Shown in pieces: positions 16,094 through 26,079 of a stretch of 64,000 nt of DNA. This stretch comes from Collinsella sp. TF05-9AC (GTDB lineage: Bacteria > Actinomycetota > Coriobacteriia > Coriobacteriales > Coriobacteriaceae): NCBI RefSeq assembly GCF_003438495.1, contig NZ_QSSH01000007.1, positions 1 to 64,000 of the forward strand, read 5' to 3'. Each line of letters opens with the position of its first letter. Within the stretch, counting starts at the first letter, position 1. The notes under the pieces were generated by a model that had not been told where the DNA came from, ran no database searches, and worked only from the letters and a program-made list of their open reading frames with translations. The position numbers and the translations under genes are program-made.

Positions 16094-17245
16094 TTACTGC
16101 TCGGTTAACGCTGCGGATCGTTTTGGAAGGCTTACGAGCATGGTAGTCCCGTTCTCGGAACTTGTTTCGACCTCTACCGTGCCACCGTGAAGTGCTGCAA
16201 TCTCCCAAACAAGCGCTAGCCCGAGTCCTGCGCCGCCGTATGCCCTGCTGCGGGATTTGTCTAGACGAAAGAACGGCTGGAAGATGCTCTCTCGGTACTG
16301 CTTGGGTATTCCCGGGCCCTCATCTTTGACTCGCAGGAGCACGTGGCTGTCGCTGTCGCTGATGGAGACATTGACAGTCGAGCCGGAGCGACTGTAACGG
16401 ATGGCGTTTTCGGCCAGGTTGAACAGCAACCGATAGAGGAGCGTGTCGCTCCCGATTACTAAAGCGTCTCCAGCACAGTTGAGGGCTATGCTCCTATTTT
16501 CGGCAAGTGGCGCAAGGTCAGTGAGGACCTCTTCGGACAAGGGACCGAGTTCAACATCGTCCTCGCAAGGAATGCTGCGGAGCTCACTCATCTCAAGCAA
16601 TACCTTGGTCATTCGAGACATGCGCTCGGTTTGTTCTTGTAGCAGGCCGAGCAGCTCGGCTGTTTCGGGTTGCAAACCGGAGTGCTCGGAGACAAACAGT
16701 TCAATCTGCGCTTGCATAAGGGCGAGCGGGGTGCGCAGCTCGTGTGCGGCGTTGCCGGTAAACTGACGCTGTGCAGAGAACCCTTCGCCAAGACGGGCGA
16801 TCATGTCGTTGAAAGAGGCGCTGCATCGTTGTAGCTCGGCGGGCACATCTTCGCTGAGTCTGATTTCGCTTAGGTTGTCAGGCTGCACGCGCTCTACCTG
16901 AGCGGCAAAAGCCCGCAGGGGTTTGAGCGCACGGCCGCTCACAAAGTATGCCAGTACGCCGCCAAGTAGTGTGATTCCAGCCGTGATGCACCAAGCCGTC
17001 GCGCCGAAAGATTCCTGTGCGTCGTTTACAACGATCGTGACCTCGTCATCGAGGGCTGTTTTTGTTGGGTCAAACGCCTGGGGCGAATCCACACCGGCTG
17101 CGTTAAAGGCCGAGATGTCGCTGCCGATGGCATCCATGTAGCGCATGCCCGTATAGCCGACCAGGCAGTTCGTTAGCACGCACGCCGCACACGTGAGCAG
17201 CGCCGTCATGATCGTTATGCGCCATTGCAGCGAAAGCCTTTTCAT
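16094..17245 (-). CDS. Two-component sensor histidine kinase
   Basis: A 383-aa membrane kinase. A membrane segment at about 10-32 and another at about 84-104 bracket a short extracytoplasmic domain. A HAMP-like linker follows, then the HisKA box NAAHELRTPLALMQAQIE with phospho-acceptor H168. The HATPase_c boxes are NLAENAIRYS (N), VKDEGPGIP (G1) and GAGLGLALVWEI (G2). The start overlaps the stop of the response-regulator gene by 4 bp, so the two are co-translated. The signal is unknown. The divergent redox operon at 18007 is a plausible target. Confidence 0.88.
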   Translation of the reverse strand: MKRLSLQWRITIMTALLTCAACVLTNCLVGYTGMRYMDAIGSDISAFNAAGVDSPQAFDPTKTALDDEVTIVVNDAQESFGATAWCITAGITLLGGVLAYFVSGRALKPLRAFAAQVERVQPDNLSEIRLSEDVPAELQRCSASFNDMIARLGEGFSAQRQFTGNAAHELRTPLALMQAQIELFVSEHSGLQPETAELLGLLQEQTERMSRMTKVLLEMSELRSIPCEDDVELGPLSEEVLTDLAPLAENRSIALNCAGDALVIGSDTLLYRLLFNLAENAIRYSRSGSTVNVSISDSDSHVLLRVKDEGPGIPKQYRESIFQPFFRLDKSRSRAYGGAGLGLALVWEIAALHGGTVEVETSSENGTTMLVSLPKRSAALTEQ

Positions 17246-17916
17246 TCGCCATCCTCCATAACGTAGCCCTCTCCAATCCGATTGCGAATCGGGTCGTATC
17301 CCAAAGCGCTGCGCAACTTTTTTCGGAGCGACGAGATGTGAACGCGGGTTGCGTTGCTAAAGCTGTTCACGGTGCTATCCCAGACGTGTTCGATAAGCTC
17401 CTCTTGGCTTACCGGCCGCCCCTGATTAAGCATCAGGTATTCCAGGATTCCCGTTTCCTTGCGTGTAAGAGATAGGGCCTCACTGTTCACGGAGGCGATG
17501 CGCGCCTTGGTGTCAAAGCTGAGCTTTCCGCAGTTTAATACTATGTCGCTTTGTGCGAAACGCCTGAGGGTAAGGCTGCGAATCCTTGCCGCAAGCTCGT
17601 CCAGATGAAACGGCTTGGTAAGGTAATCGTTGGCGCCGGCATCGAGTCCAGCGACTTTATCGGATACTCCGCCACGCGCGGACAGAATCAGTACCTTGGT
17701 CTCGCAGTCGGATTTCCTAAGTTCCCTGAGCACGGTCATGCCGTCGATATGGGGAAGGTTGAGGTCGAGTACCACGAGGTCAAAGACTTCGACGCCCAGC
17801 AGGTCGAGCGCCTCCCGTCCATCGTGGCAGCAGTCGACGCTGTATGCCAGGTTTCGCAAGCTGCGTGCGATTGTGTCACACAGTGCTCGCTCGTCTTCGA
17901 CGATCAAAATACGCAT
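17242..17916 (-). CDS. OmpR-family response regulator
   Basis: A 224-aa response regulator. The receiver has the acidic pair in LIVEDE, phospho-acceptor D51 (LVVLDLNLPHIDG), a Ser/Thr switch (LILSARG) and a conserved lysine (DYLTKPFHLDEL). The C-terminal winged helix contains LTRKETGILEYLMLNQGRPV and TRVHISSLRKKLRSALGYDP. AAGGAG lies 6 bp before the ATG at 17916. It is the first gene of the operon with the kinase at 16094 and lies divergent from the CXXC/ferredoxin/TlpA operon, with 90 bp between start codons for shared regulation. Confidence 0.9.
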   Translation of the reverse strand: MRILIVEDERALCDTIARSLRNLAYSVDCCHDGREALDLLGVEVFDLVVLDLNLPHIDGMTVLRELRKSDCETKVLILSARGGVSDKVAGLDAGANDYLTKPFHLDELAARIRSLTLRRFAQSDIVLNCGKLSFDTKARIASVNSEALSLTRKETGILEYLMLNQGRPVSQEELIEHVWDSTVNSFSNATRVHISSLRKKLRSALGYDPIRNRIGEGYVMEDGE

Positions 17917-18006
17917 AAAAGTCTCCTTGCACATTCCAAATCGCGCTTAACACGGATTTTATGGTCGATATGGTCCAATGGTCGCGTAACGAAAGGAGTG
18001 GTCAGG

Positions 18007-18153
18007 TTGTTCAAAGCGGTAAAACCCGTGGTACAGGTCGCTTTGTTGATCGTCGGAATTGCCATGGTGTGCTTTGGCGTTATGCGTGGCGAGGCGGATG
18101 CCGTGCTGGCCAAAGCGATTAGGCTGTGCTTGGAGTGTATCGGAATTGGATAA
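18007..18153 (+). CDS. Small CXXC-motif membrane protein (CD1871A-like)
   Basis: A 48-aa protein with one membrane helix (about residues 5-25) and the C-terminal motif AIRLCLECIGIG. Small proteins ending ICLECIGIG, known as the CD1871A family, precede NapH-like ferredoxin and thioredoxin genes in many anaerobes; their function is not established. The TTG start at 18007 has GAAAGGAG 8 bp ahead. The stop overlaps the next gene's start by 8 bp. It is too short for most gene finders but fits its context very well. Confidence 0.8.
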   Translation: MFKAVKPVVQVALLIVGIAMVCFGVMRGEADAVLAKAIRLCLECIGIG

Positions 18154-19048
18154 AAGAGAAAACACTGCGTCGCATGTTTTAGCCCGATTTCGCGGATTCA
18201 TTCAAGCGGCGGCGACGCTCGTCACCAACATTCACCTGCCAAACTTTGCCAAAGGCAGCATCTATCAGGGTGCGGGAAAAACAGTCTGCGTACCTGGGCT
18301 TAACTGCTATTCATGCCCCGCGGCATCGGGTGCATGTCCCATCGGGTCGTTCCAATCGGTGGTGGGTTCATCTAAGTTCAACTTTTCTTACTATGTCACC
18401 GGTACGCTCATTTTGCTCGGCGTGCTGCTGGGACGCTTTGTATGCGGCTTTCTGTGCCCGTTTGGCTGGCTGCAGGAACTGCTTCACAAGATCCCCGGAA
18501 AATAGCTTTCGACAAAAAGGCTCAAGGCGCTTACGTATATCAAATACGTTGTGCTGCTGTTTGCTGTGGTATTGCTGCCTGTGCTGGTGGTCAACGATGT
18601 GGGGATGGGCGATCCGTTCTTTTGCAAATACGTCTGTCCGCAGGGCGTGCTCGAGGGCGCCATTCCGCTGGCCATTGCCAACGCCGGCATTCGATCTGCG
18701 CTGGGGCAGCTCTTTACCTGGAAACTTTTCGTTCTCATTGCCGTGGTGGTGCTGAGCGTTTTGTTTTATCGCCCCTTCTGCAAATGGATTTGCCCGCTCG
18801 GCGCATTCTATGCGCTCATGAATAAGGTGTCCTTGCTGGGGATACGGGTCGACGCATGCAAATGCGTCTCGTGCGGCAAGTGTTCAAAGGTTTGTCAGAT
18901 GGACGTTGACGTGACCCGCGCGCCCAATCATGCCGAATGTATCCGGTGCGGAAAGTGCATTGGGGCCTGTCCCGTCGATGCCATCAGCTATCGCTATGGC
19001 CTGGATGTGTCGGCAGAAAAGCTCCCCTTGACCGCCGATAAAAAGTAA
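18146..19048 (+). pseudogene. NapH-like membrane 4Fe-4S protein interrupted by an in-frame TAG
   Basis: One frame from TTG 18146 (GGAG, 10 bp) to 19048 encodes a 300-residue NapH/CcoG-type membrane ferredoxin. In order it shows a Cys-rich CYSCPAASGACPIG segment, CGFLCPFGWLQELLHKIPGK, two more helices with CPQGVLEG and CKWICPLGAFY, and two 4Fe-4S motifs (CVSCGKCSKVC, CIRCGKCIGACP). A TAG at 18503-18505, between IPGK and LSTKRLK, splits it in the first third. The rest of the frame is undamaged, so the mutation is recent, suppressed, or an assembly error. It would pass electrons across the membrane toward the thioredoxin-like partner downstream. Confidence 0.8.
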
Positions 19049-19077
19049 ACAAGCTTCGACAAAACGGAGGAATGACC

Positions 19078-20049
19078 ATGAAGCTTTCTAAGATTGCGGC
19101 TCTGTTTATGGTGCCGGTGCTGGCCTTGTGTCTTGTGGCGTGTTCGGCGCCCGGCAGCAACGCGAGCGAACCTACGGGCTCCGATCCTAAGATCGCGGAG
19201 CTCATTGCGCAAGAGCCGGCTAACGCCGACGAGGCCGCCGAGCTGTATGCGAAGCTCATGCAAAAAGAGAACGATATCCTTTCGAGCGATAATGCGCTGT
19301 GGGAAAAGGTGTTCAATGCAGCAAATAAAGAGTCGACAATGATTGAGGACGGCAGCAATTACGGCGATTTCCTGCTCAAGACCATCGACGGCGCCAAAGA
19401 TGAGTTTACGGCGGATGAACTCAAGACGCTCAAGGCGGGCGCGCAGCAGATCAAGGAGATTGAGGACAAGCTCGAGAGCCTGGAAAAGAAGTTTCCCGGC
19501 TGTGGAAACACCCCGAGCGCGGGCGAGAGTGTCGACGCTTCGACCGCGGGCATGACGGCTGGCGCCGATGCTTCGAGCGAGGCGACAAAGTTCCCCAGCT
19601 TTACAGGCAAGGACCTGGACGGCAACGACGTGAGCAGCGACGAGTTGTTCTCCAAGAACAAGGTCACCGTCATGAACTTCTGGTTTACCACTTGCAAGCC
19701 GTGCGTGGGCGAACTGGGCGATCTCGAGAACCTGAATAAGGAGCTTGCCGAGAAGGGCGGCCAGGTCGTGGGTGTCAATTCCTTTACGCTCGATGGCAAC
19801 AAGGGCGAGATTGCAGATGCCAAGGACGTGCTAAACAAGAAGGGCGTGACATATAAGAACATCTGGTTCAAGTCGGATAGCGAGGCCGGCAAGTTTACGT
19901 CAAATCTGTTCTCGTTCCCGACGACCTACGTTATCGACCAGAACGGCAACATCGTAGGGGAGCCCATCGTGGGCGCCATCAACTCCGCCGAGCAGCGCGC
20001 GGCGCTCGACAAGCTTATCGACCAGGCGCTGGCGAAGAGCGAACAGTAA
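19078..20049 (+). CDS. TlpA/ResA-like thioredoxin-fold lipoprotein
   Basis: A 323-aa lipoprotein. The signal peptide ends in the lipobox LVAC (Cys at about 22). A helical charged region (about 35-150) follows, then a thioredoxin domain. Its redox site is FWFTTCKPCVGELGDL, and it has a cis-Pro-type LFSFPTTYVID segment. TlpA-like proteins reduce or exchange disulfides outside the membrane. The ATG at 19078 is preferred because GGAGG lies 9 bp ahead; an ATG 6 bp earlier is too close. It is the last gene of the CXXC/ferredoxin operon, which probably supplies its electrons. Confidence 0.85.
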   Translation: MKLSKIAALFMVPVLALCLVACSAPGSNASEPTGSDPKIAELIAQEPANADEAAELYAKLMQKENDILSSDNALWEKVFNAANKESTMIEDGSNYGDFLLKTIDGAKDEFTADELKTLKAGAQQIKEIEDKLESLEKKFPGCGNTPSAGESVDASTAGMTAGADASSEATKFPSFTGKDLDGNDVSSDELFSKNKVTVMNFWFTTCKPCVGELGDLENLNKELAEKGGQVVGVNSFTLDGNKGEIADAKDVLNKKGVTYKNIWFKSDSEAGKFTSNLFSFPTTYVIDQNGNIVGEPIVGAINSAEQRAALDKLIDQALAKSEQ

Positions 20050-20080
20050 TGTGACAAAGGGACAGTCCCTTTGTCACATT
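20048..20080. repeat. Dispersed palindrome, GTGACAAAGGG family, copy 1
   Basis: A perfect 33-bp palindrome: a 16-bp arm beginning AATGTGACAAAGG, a single central base, and its exact complement. The first two bases belong to the TAA stop of the TlpA gene. Related copies lie at 23506, 30107 and 61539. Confidence 0.9.
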
Positions 20081-20094
20081 GTCGATGTTGTGTG

Positions 20095-20135
20095 CGGGAC
20101 GGTGCGCTGTGTGGCGTGCCGTCCCGTTCGTTTTT
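20095..20135 (+). terminator. Rho-independent terminator of the redox operon
   Basis: GGGACGG (20096-20102) and CCGTCCC (20119-20125) form the stem, followed by GTTCGTTTTT. It comes just after the palindromic repeat at 20048. Confidence 0.85.
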
Positions 20136-20258
20136 GCCCAGTTCGTGACGTTTCTCACTGGTGTGGACTAAAAAACGGAATATAGTAGGACAAACGCGTC
20201 GAATACGAACGGCGGGGGAGAGCGGGCGAGTGCGCCCGCGCAGGAGAGGTTGCCGTCC

Positions 20259-23200
20259 ATGCTGGAGCTCAAAGATATCTGCAAAAGGTACGTTACGCAG
20301 TCGTTTACGCAGGTGGCGCTCGATAGCGTGAGCTTGGCCTTTCGCGATAATGAGTTTGTGGCCATTTTGGGCCCTTCGGGCTCAGGCAAAACTACGATGC
20401 TCAACGTTATCGGTGGACTCGATCACTTTGATTCTGGCGACCTGCTCATCGATGGCATTTCGACTAAGGACTTCCGCGACCGCGATTGGGACGCCTACCG
20501 CAACAACCGCATCGGCTTTGTGTTCCAGAGCTATAACCTTATTCCGCATCAGACTATTTTGGAAAACGTGGAGTTGGCGCTCACGCTTACGGGCGTGGGG
20601 CATGCCGAGCGTCGCCAGCGTGCGCGCAGGGCGCTTGAGACAGTCGGTCTGGGCGAGCATGTGAACAAGCGCCCGAGCCAGCTTTCGGGCGGACAGATGC
20701 AGCGCGTGGCCATTGCCCGTGCTCTGATCAACGATCCCGAGATCGTGTTGGCAGACGAGCCGACCGGCGCCCTGGACTCAACGACGTCCGTGCAGGTCAT
20801 GGACTTGCTCAAGGACGTTGCGCGCGACCGTCTGGTCATCATGGTCACGCATAATCCCGAGCTGGCGTACCGTTACGCCACGCGCATCGTCAACCTCGCA
20901 GACGGTAAGATCACCGACGATTCCGATCCCTTTGATGTTGCCAAAGCCGCGCGTCGCGAGGCCAAGCCCACGCGTAAAACCTCGATGAGCTTTGTAACGG
21001 CGCTGGGCCTTTCTGCCCGAAACCTTATGACCAAGAAGGGCCGTACGGCCATGACTGCATTTGCGGGCTCGATTGGCATTATCGGTATCGCGGCGATTCT
21101 GGCGCTGTCCAACGGCGTAAACGGCTACATCAAAAAGGTCGAGGAGGATACGCTTTCGAGCTATCCGCTCACCATTTCCAAGCAGGATTACGACCTGTCG
21201 TCCATGATGGGCGGGCAGGGGGCCACGGAGGATGGCGATGATGTGAGCGGCGCTTCCGACAGTGAGGACGATTCGGTCAAGAAGTCCGATAAGATTCCCG
21301 TGGTCACGGCCGTGAAGGACATGTTCGCGAGCGTTAAGTCCAACGATATGACGAGCTTCAAGGCATGGCTCGATGCCGGTGGCGACGGCATCGACAAAGA
21401 GGTCAACGCTATTCAGTACGGCTATGGCGTAACGCCGGTTGTCTATCGCGCGGGCAAGGGCGACGAGAAGCCCGTGCGTCTGGTGCCCAATGCCATGACC
21501 GAGGCCATGAGCGGCGGCGCGAGCTCGGCGGCAACGGTGAGCATGGAGTCCATGGGAACCTCGGTCTTCAACGAAATGATTGACGACCAGAGCCTGCTCG
21601 ACCGCCAGTACGATGTCGTTGCCGGTCATTGGCCCGCGTCCGCCAACGAGGCCGTGATGGTGCTTTCGAGCCGTGGCACGGTGGGCGACTATACGCTCTA
21701 TAGCATCGGTGCGTTGGATATCGATGAGCTCAACGACCTGGTCAACAGCGCCATGACGGCCGATGGCGGGGTCGAGACGCCCGAGACCGCTGCCGACTTT
21801 ACCTACGACGATGCGCTGTCCACCACGTTTAAGGTGCTGTCGCCGGCAGATGCGTATCGCAAAAACGAAGAGACCGGTATGTGGGCCGATATGTCCGGTG
21901 ACGCCGACTTCATGGCGGCCAAGGTTGCCGATGGCATTGACGTGCGCATTGTGGGCGTGGTACGGCCCAACGAGACGGCCAACGCGAGCGCCCTTTCGCC
22001 CGGTATCGCCTACACACATGCGCTGACTCGCCAGCTTATGGAGCGCGCGGCCGATTCGAAGATTGTGCAGGAGCAGCTTGCTCATCCCGAGACGGATGTC
22101 TTTACCGGCAAAACGTTCGACGAGTTGCAGGGCGAGGCCAAGCAGGGCGTGGACCTGGGCAGCATGTTCAGCGTTGACGAGGCGGCGCTCAAGAGCGCGT
22201 TCTCGTTCGATGCGTCCGCGCTTTCGGGTGTGGCCGGCGGTATGGACCTTTCGGGCATCGATTTGTCAGGCCTGGATATCGACCTTTCGGGCGTTGGCGA
22301 GGACATCGACTTCAACGACATCATGGCCAAGGCGCCGGCCCCCGATTTCTCGGGAGTCTTCGATGGCTTGGAACTCACACCCGAGCAGATGCAGCAGGTG
22401 GGCGCGCTTGCCAACCAGCTGTTTGAGGGCTTTATGCAGTCCGATCAGTTTAAGGCGCTGACGCCCGAAGATCTTAAGGACGCGACAAAGCTTGCCGCCG
22501 CATTCTCGGCATATCTTGAGAACGATGCCGCGGCGCAGCAATGCTTAGCGCAGCTCAAGGCGCTGGGCGGAGATGTGCTGGCTGAGCGGCTACAGCAGGC
22601 AATGACCGACTACGTACAAAAACAGCTCGCGCCCTATTTGCAGCAGGCTATGGACCAGGTGATGAAGGCGATCAGCGAGCAGATTGCGACGACCGTATCG
22701 TCCCAGCTCAAAGCAGGCGCGGCGGGGCTCATGGGACAAATGGCGACGCAGATGTCGTCGAGTTTTGCCAACCTGGCGAGCGCCATGCACGTGGATGCGA
22801 GCGCCTTTGCCCGTGCTATCCACTTCAACATGGATGCCGAGGACCTGAGCTCGCTCATGATGAGCTATGCGAAGGCGTCGCAGCTCACCTACGACAACAA
22901 CCTGACCACGCTGTGTTATGCGGACGAGGCAGATCCCATCTCGGTCAAGATCTTCCCGCGCGACTTTGAGGCCAAGGAGCGCGTGCTCGACCATATCGAT
23001 GCGTATAACAAGCAGGTCAAAGCCGCCGGGCATGACGAGCAGGCAATCTCGTACACCGACTACATGGGCATCATCATGGGCTCGGTGACCGATATCGTGA
23101 ACACCATCAGCTTGGTGCTCATTGCGTTTGTGAGTATTAGCCTGGTGGTGAGCTCTATCATGATCGGCATCATCACCTACATCAGCGTGCTGGAGCGCAA

Positions 23201-23507
23201 AAAGGAGATCGGCATCTTGCGCGCGATCGGCGCGTCGAAACGCAACGTGGCCAACGTATTCAATGCCGAGACCTTTATCGAGGGCCTCATCGCCGGCGTC
23301 TTTGCCATTGTCGTCGTGGTGGCCGTGAGCTTCCCGGTTAATACCTGGGCGCTTGCGGCCAAACAGGTCCCCAACCTGATGAGCCTGCCCGTGCAGGATG
23401 CGCTGGTGCTCATTGCAATTTCGGTGTTGCTGACGGTCGTTGCCGGTCTGCTGCCGGCCCGTAGCGCATCCAAAAAGGACCCCGTGGAGGCCCTTCGTTC
23501 CGAATAA
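20259..23507 (+). CDS. ABC transporter ATPase-permease fusion, MacB/FtsX type
   Basis: A 1082-aa single-chain exporter. Residues 1-230 are an ABC ATPase of the LolD/MacB group ([48 protein letters not shown]). After a linker come one membrane helix (about 260-280), a very long extracytoplasmic region (about 290-900) with MacB_PCD-like and helical parts, and three C-terminal helices of an FtsX domain ([19 protein letters not shown]). Such fusions move peptides or lipids out, or do mechanical work at the envelope. The ATG at 20259 has GAGAGG 9 bp ahead; a TTG at 20250 is possible. A TATAGT -10 box lies at 20181. Confidence 0.85.
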   Translation: MLELKDICKRYVTQSFTQVALDSVSLAFRDNEFVAILGPSGSGKTTMLNVIGGLDHFDSGDLLIDGISTKDFRDRDWDAYRNNRIGFVFQSYNLIPHQTILENVELALTLTGVGHAERRQRARRALETVGLGEHVNKRPSQLSGGQMQRVAIARALINDPEIVLADEPTGALDSTTSVQVMDLLKDVARDRLVIMVTHNPELAYRYATRIVNLADGKITDDSDPFDVAKAARREAKPTRKTSMSFVTALGLSARNLMTKKGRTAMTAFAGSIGIIGIAAILALSNGVNGYIKKVEEDTLSSYPLTISKQDYDLSSMMGGQGATEDGDDVSGASDSEDDSVKKSDKIPVVTAVKDMFASVKSNDMTSFKAWLDAGGDGIDKEVNAIQYGYGVTPVVYRAGKGDEKPVRLVPNAMTEAMSGGASSAATVSMESMGTSVFNEMIDDQSLLDRQYDVVAGHWPASANEAVMVLSSRGTVGDYTLYSIGALDIDELNDLVNSAMTADGGVETPETAADFTYDDALSTTFKVLSPADAYRKNEETGMWADMSGDADFMAAKVADGIDVRIVGVVRPNETANASALSPGIAYTHALTRQLMERAADSKIVQEQLAHPETDVFTGKTFDELQGEAKQGVDLGSMFSVDEAALKSAFSFDASALSGVAGGMDLSGIDLSGLDIDLSGVGEDIDFNDIMAKAPAPDFSGVFDGLELTPEQMQQVGALANQLFEGFMQSDQFKALTPEDLKDATKLAAAFSAYLENDAAAQQCLAQLKALGGDVLAERLQQAMTDYVQKQLAPYLQQAMDQVMKAISEQIATTVSSQLKAGAAGLMGQMATQMSSSFANLASAMHVDASAFARAIHFNMDAEDLSSLMMSYAKASQLTYDNNLTTLCYADEADPISVKIFPRDFEAKERVLDHIDAYNKQVKAAGHDEQAISYTDYMGIIMGSVTDIVNTISLVLIAFVSISLVVSSIMIGIITYISVLERKKEIGILRAIGASKRNVANVFNAETFIEGLIAGVFAIVVVVAVSFPVNTWALAAKQVPNLMSLPVQDALVLIAISVLLTVVAGLLPARSASKKDPVEALRSE

Positions 23508-23535
23508 TGTGACAAAGGGACAACCCTTTTGTCAC
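23506..23535. repeat. Dispersed palindrome, GTGACAAAGGG family, copy 2
   Basis: GTGACAAAGGG (23509-23519) pairs with CCCTTTTGTCAC (23524-23535) with a 1-bp bulge. As in copy 1 the repeat begins within the TAA stop codon, here of the ABC fusion gene. Confidence 0.85.
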
Positions 23536-23625
23536 GGCTAAAAGCAAGGAAGTCGCAAGGGTTGGGGCGGGGTTGTCGGCGAGTGCCCTCGGATACAATC
23601 GAAGCCGTGCTAGAAAGAGGCTTCG

Positions 23626-26070
23626 ATGATTAGAAAATCGTTCTTTAATCCGTTCTCGTCGCTGCTGCTTGCGCTTGCCGGGCTGGCTTTTTTGGTCGAT
23701 GTCCTGCCGCAGGTGGAAGGCCAGACGGGCGTGTTCGCGCCAGCTGTGCTCTTTTTGATGTGGCTGGTGGGCGGCCTGGTGCGCCTGTTTTACGAAAATG
23801 AGGCCAAGCGCAGCTTTGATCGCCATATGTTTAAAGCGAACCACGCGGCCGTTTGGAAACGCGTCGATGCGTGTTGGATTCAAGTTGATGCCGACCGGCT
23901 TGTGCCCGGCGACGTCGTCCGCCTATATGCCGGCATGCTCTGCCCGGTCGACGTGACCCTTGCCAAGGGCGACCAGGTCCTTGTCTCGGAATCGTCGCTT
24001 ACAGGCGAGAGCGGTCAGACCGCCAAGCGGGAAGGGGAGACCGTTCGCGCGGGAACGACCATTGTCGACGGCAAGGCGTCGGCAACCGTCCTCGCCCGAA
24101 TTGCCGATGAGCAGCCCGTTTTGCGCCGTCGCGCTCGAATGGGCACACAGTTTGGTGCCGGCGCCAAGAGCATCTGCGCCGCCCTGGTAAGATGCATGCT
24201 CATCGTACTGCCGTTTGTCATTATGATTCGAGGCTTTGTGCTGGGCGACTGGGCGCAGGCACTGCTGTTTGCCCTGGGCACGGCCGTGGGCCTGGTTCCC
24301 GAAATGCTGCCGGTTGTCACGAGCGTTTGCCTTTCGGGCAGTGCCCATCGACTAAAAAACAAGCAGGTCATCGTTAAGAACGTTGACGCCATGGAGTCAC
24401 TGGGCTCCATGGACGTGGTGTGCGTTGACAAGACAGGCACGCTCACCGAAGATGCCGCGGTGCTCGAGTACTACACCGATATCCTGGGCAACGAAAGCGA
24501 GCAGACGCTCAACCTGGCGTATCTGGAGAGCACGAGCCAGGGGGCCGCTGCCAATCAGCTCAATCGGGCCATTGCCGATGCGTGCGCGGCACCCGAGCTG
24601 CACCTTGCCGCGAAAGACCTTGGCCACGCCTTTGCACTGCATGCCTCTGACCCCTTCGACCACGTCACCAAGGCTTCGGGTGTCAAGCTCGACGCCACGC
24701 CCGGGGCGCTTGGTTGTTTGGGGCTACAGGTTCGCCCCGGCAATCATCTGACCATCGTAAAGGGCGAGGTTGAAAGCGTGTGCACACGCTGCGCCTGGGC
24801 AAACTTTAAGGGCGAGCTGGTGCCCATGGATGCCGATGGCCGTCAGAGCGCCTACGAGGTTGCCGAGGACATGCGCGCCGATGGCATCAAAGTGCTCGCC
24901 GTCGCCTATAGCACGACGTCGGCGGACTGGGATGACCTGGTGCTGTGCGGCTTTTTGGGCTTTTTCGATCGGCCCAAGGCGAGCGCTCGTGCCGCCGTGC
25001 AGGCGCTGTCTAACCTTTCCGTCGAGGTGCGCGTGCTCACGGGTGATTCGGCTTCGGTCGCTCGCTCAACATGCTCGCGCCTGGGCATTCCCGCCGATAG
25101 CGTTATCACCGGCAGCATGCTTCAGGCCATGGAGGAATCCGAAGCGCTGATCCGGGTGGGGAAGGCTCGCGTGTTTGCCGAGCTTACGCCCGCACAGAAG
25201 GCGCAGATCGTTAGCCTGATTCGCCTCTCCGGCCACATCGTCGGCTATATCGGAGACGGCGTGAACGACGTGCCGGCGCTCACATCGGCAGACGTCGGCA
25301 TTGTCGTGGACTCGGCTGCGGCCGAATCCAAAAAGGTGGCCGACCTGGTGCTGCTCGAGCGCGACTTGGGTGTTGTCGCCGAGGGCGTCAGCGAGGGCAG
25401 GACTTCGTTCGCCAATGCCTCCAAGTACATCCGTATCGCATCGAGCTCCAACTTTGGCAATATCTGTTCGGTTGCCGCCTCGAGCATTTTCCTGCCCTTT
25501 GTGCCGGCAACCGCTACCCAGCTGCTCTTGCTCAATCTGTGCTACGACGCCACCTGCCTGTCGCTTTCGTGGGATAACGTTGACGATGCAGAGATTGCCC
25601 GCCCCAGGGCCTGGTCGGGTAAGGGGCTCGGCAGCTTTATGCTTCATTTTGGCTTTGCGAGCTCGGCCTTCGACATCATTACGTTTGCCATTCTGTTCTT
25701 GGGCGTATGCCCCGCCGTCTGCGGCGCGCCCTTTGCCGCGCTCGACGCGGCGGGTCGAGCGGCCTTTATCGCGACCTTCCAAGCCGGCTGGCTGCTGGAA
25801 TGCGCATGGACCGAATCGCTCGTGCTCCTGGTGTTGCGAACGCGCAGTGTCCGCGACGGGGATCGTCCTTGCACACCGCTCGTGGTGATGGTTGCCGTCA
25901 TGCTCGTTGTCACGGCGCTCCTTGCGCTCAGTCCGGTGGCGCAGCTGTTTGGGCTCGCCACGCTGCCTGTATGGTATCTGGGCATCGTTGCGCTGCTGAG
26001 CGTGTTGTATCTTGTTGTTGCTTCGACGATCAAGCGGGTCTATCTGGCCCGCTCGAGCAGCTTGTTCTAG
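23626..26070 (+). CDS. P-type cation-transporting ATPase, MgtA-related, short N-terminus
   Basis: An 814-aa P-type ATPase. The actuator motif is SSLTGESGQTAK, the phosphorylation site D268 in VCVDKTGTLTED, and the hinge GDGVNDVPAL. The C-terminal membrane region is similar to that of the 922-aa MgtA encoded downstream. It starts at the segment matching residues 80-100 of that protein, so the usual N-terminal cytoplasmic domain is absent. Transported ion: Mg2+ or another divalent cation, by resemblance only. TACAAT (23594-23599) is a good -10 box, and AAAGAGG lies 5 bp before the ATG. It is followed 9 bp on by a winged-helix gene. Confidence 0.8.
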   Translation: MIRKSFFNPFSSLLLALAGLAFLVDVLPQVEGQTGVFAPAVLFLMWLVGGLVRLFYENEAKRSFDRHMFKANHAAVWKRVDACWIQVDADRLVPGDVVRLYAGMLCPVDVTLAKGDQVLVSESSLTGESGQTAKREGETVRAGTTIVDGKASATVLARIADEQPVLRRRARMGTQFGAGAKSICAALVRCMLIVLPFVIMIRGFVLGDWAQALLFALGTAVGLVPEMLPVVTSVCLSGSAHRLKNKQVIVKNVDAMESLGSMDVVCVDKTGTLTEDAAVLEYYTDILGNESEQTLNLAYLESTSQGAAANQLNRAIADACAAPELHLAAKDLGHAFALHASDPFDHVTKASGVKLDATPGALGCLGLQVRPGNHLTIVKGEVESVCTRCAWANFKGELVPMDADGRQSAYEVAEDMRADGIKVLAVAYSTTSADWDDLVLCGFLGFFDRPKASARAAVQALSNLSVEVRVLTGDSASVARSTCSRLGIPADSVITGSMLQAMEESEALIRVGKARVFAELTPAQKAQIVSLIRLSGHIVGYIGDGVNDVPALTSADVGIVVDSAAAESKKVADLVLLERDLGVVAEGVSEGRTSFANASKYIRIASSSNFGNICSVAASSIFLPFVPATATQLLLLNLCYDATCLSLSWDNVDDAEIARPRAWSGKGLGSFMLHFGFASSAFDIITFAILFLGVCPAVCGAPFAALDAAGRAAFIATFQAGWLLECAWTESLVLLVLRTRSVRDGDRPCTPLVVMVAVMLVVTALLALSPVAQLFGLATLPVWYLGIVALLSVLYLVVASTIKRVYLARSSSLF

Positions 26071-26079
26071 GGCGGTTCT

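Noticed and set aside
23599..23625. TCGAAGCC / GGCTTCGA stem before the first P-type ATPase as an RNA thermometer or riboswitch
   Set aside because: The left arm overlaps the -10 box and the expected transcription start lies inside or after it, so the stem would not be transcribed. An operator is possible but unsupported.
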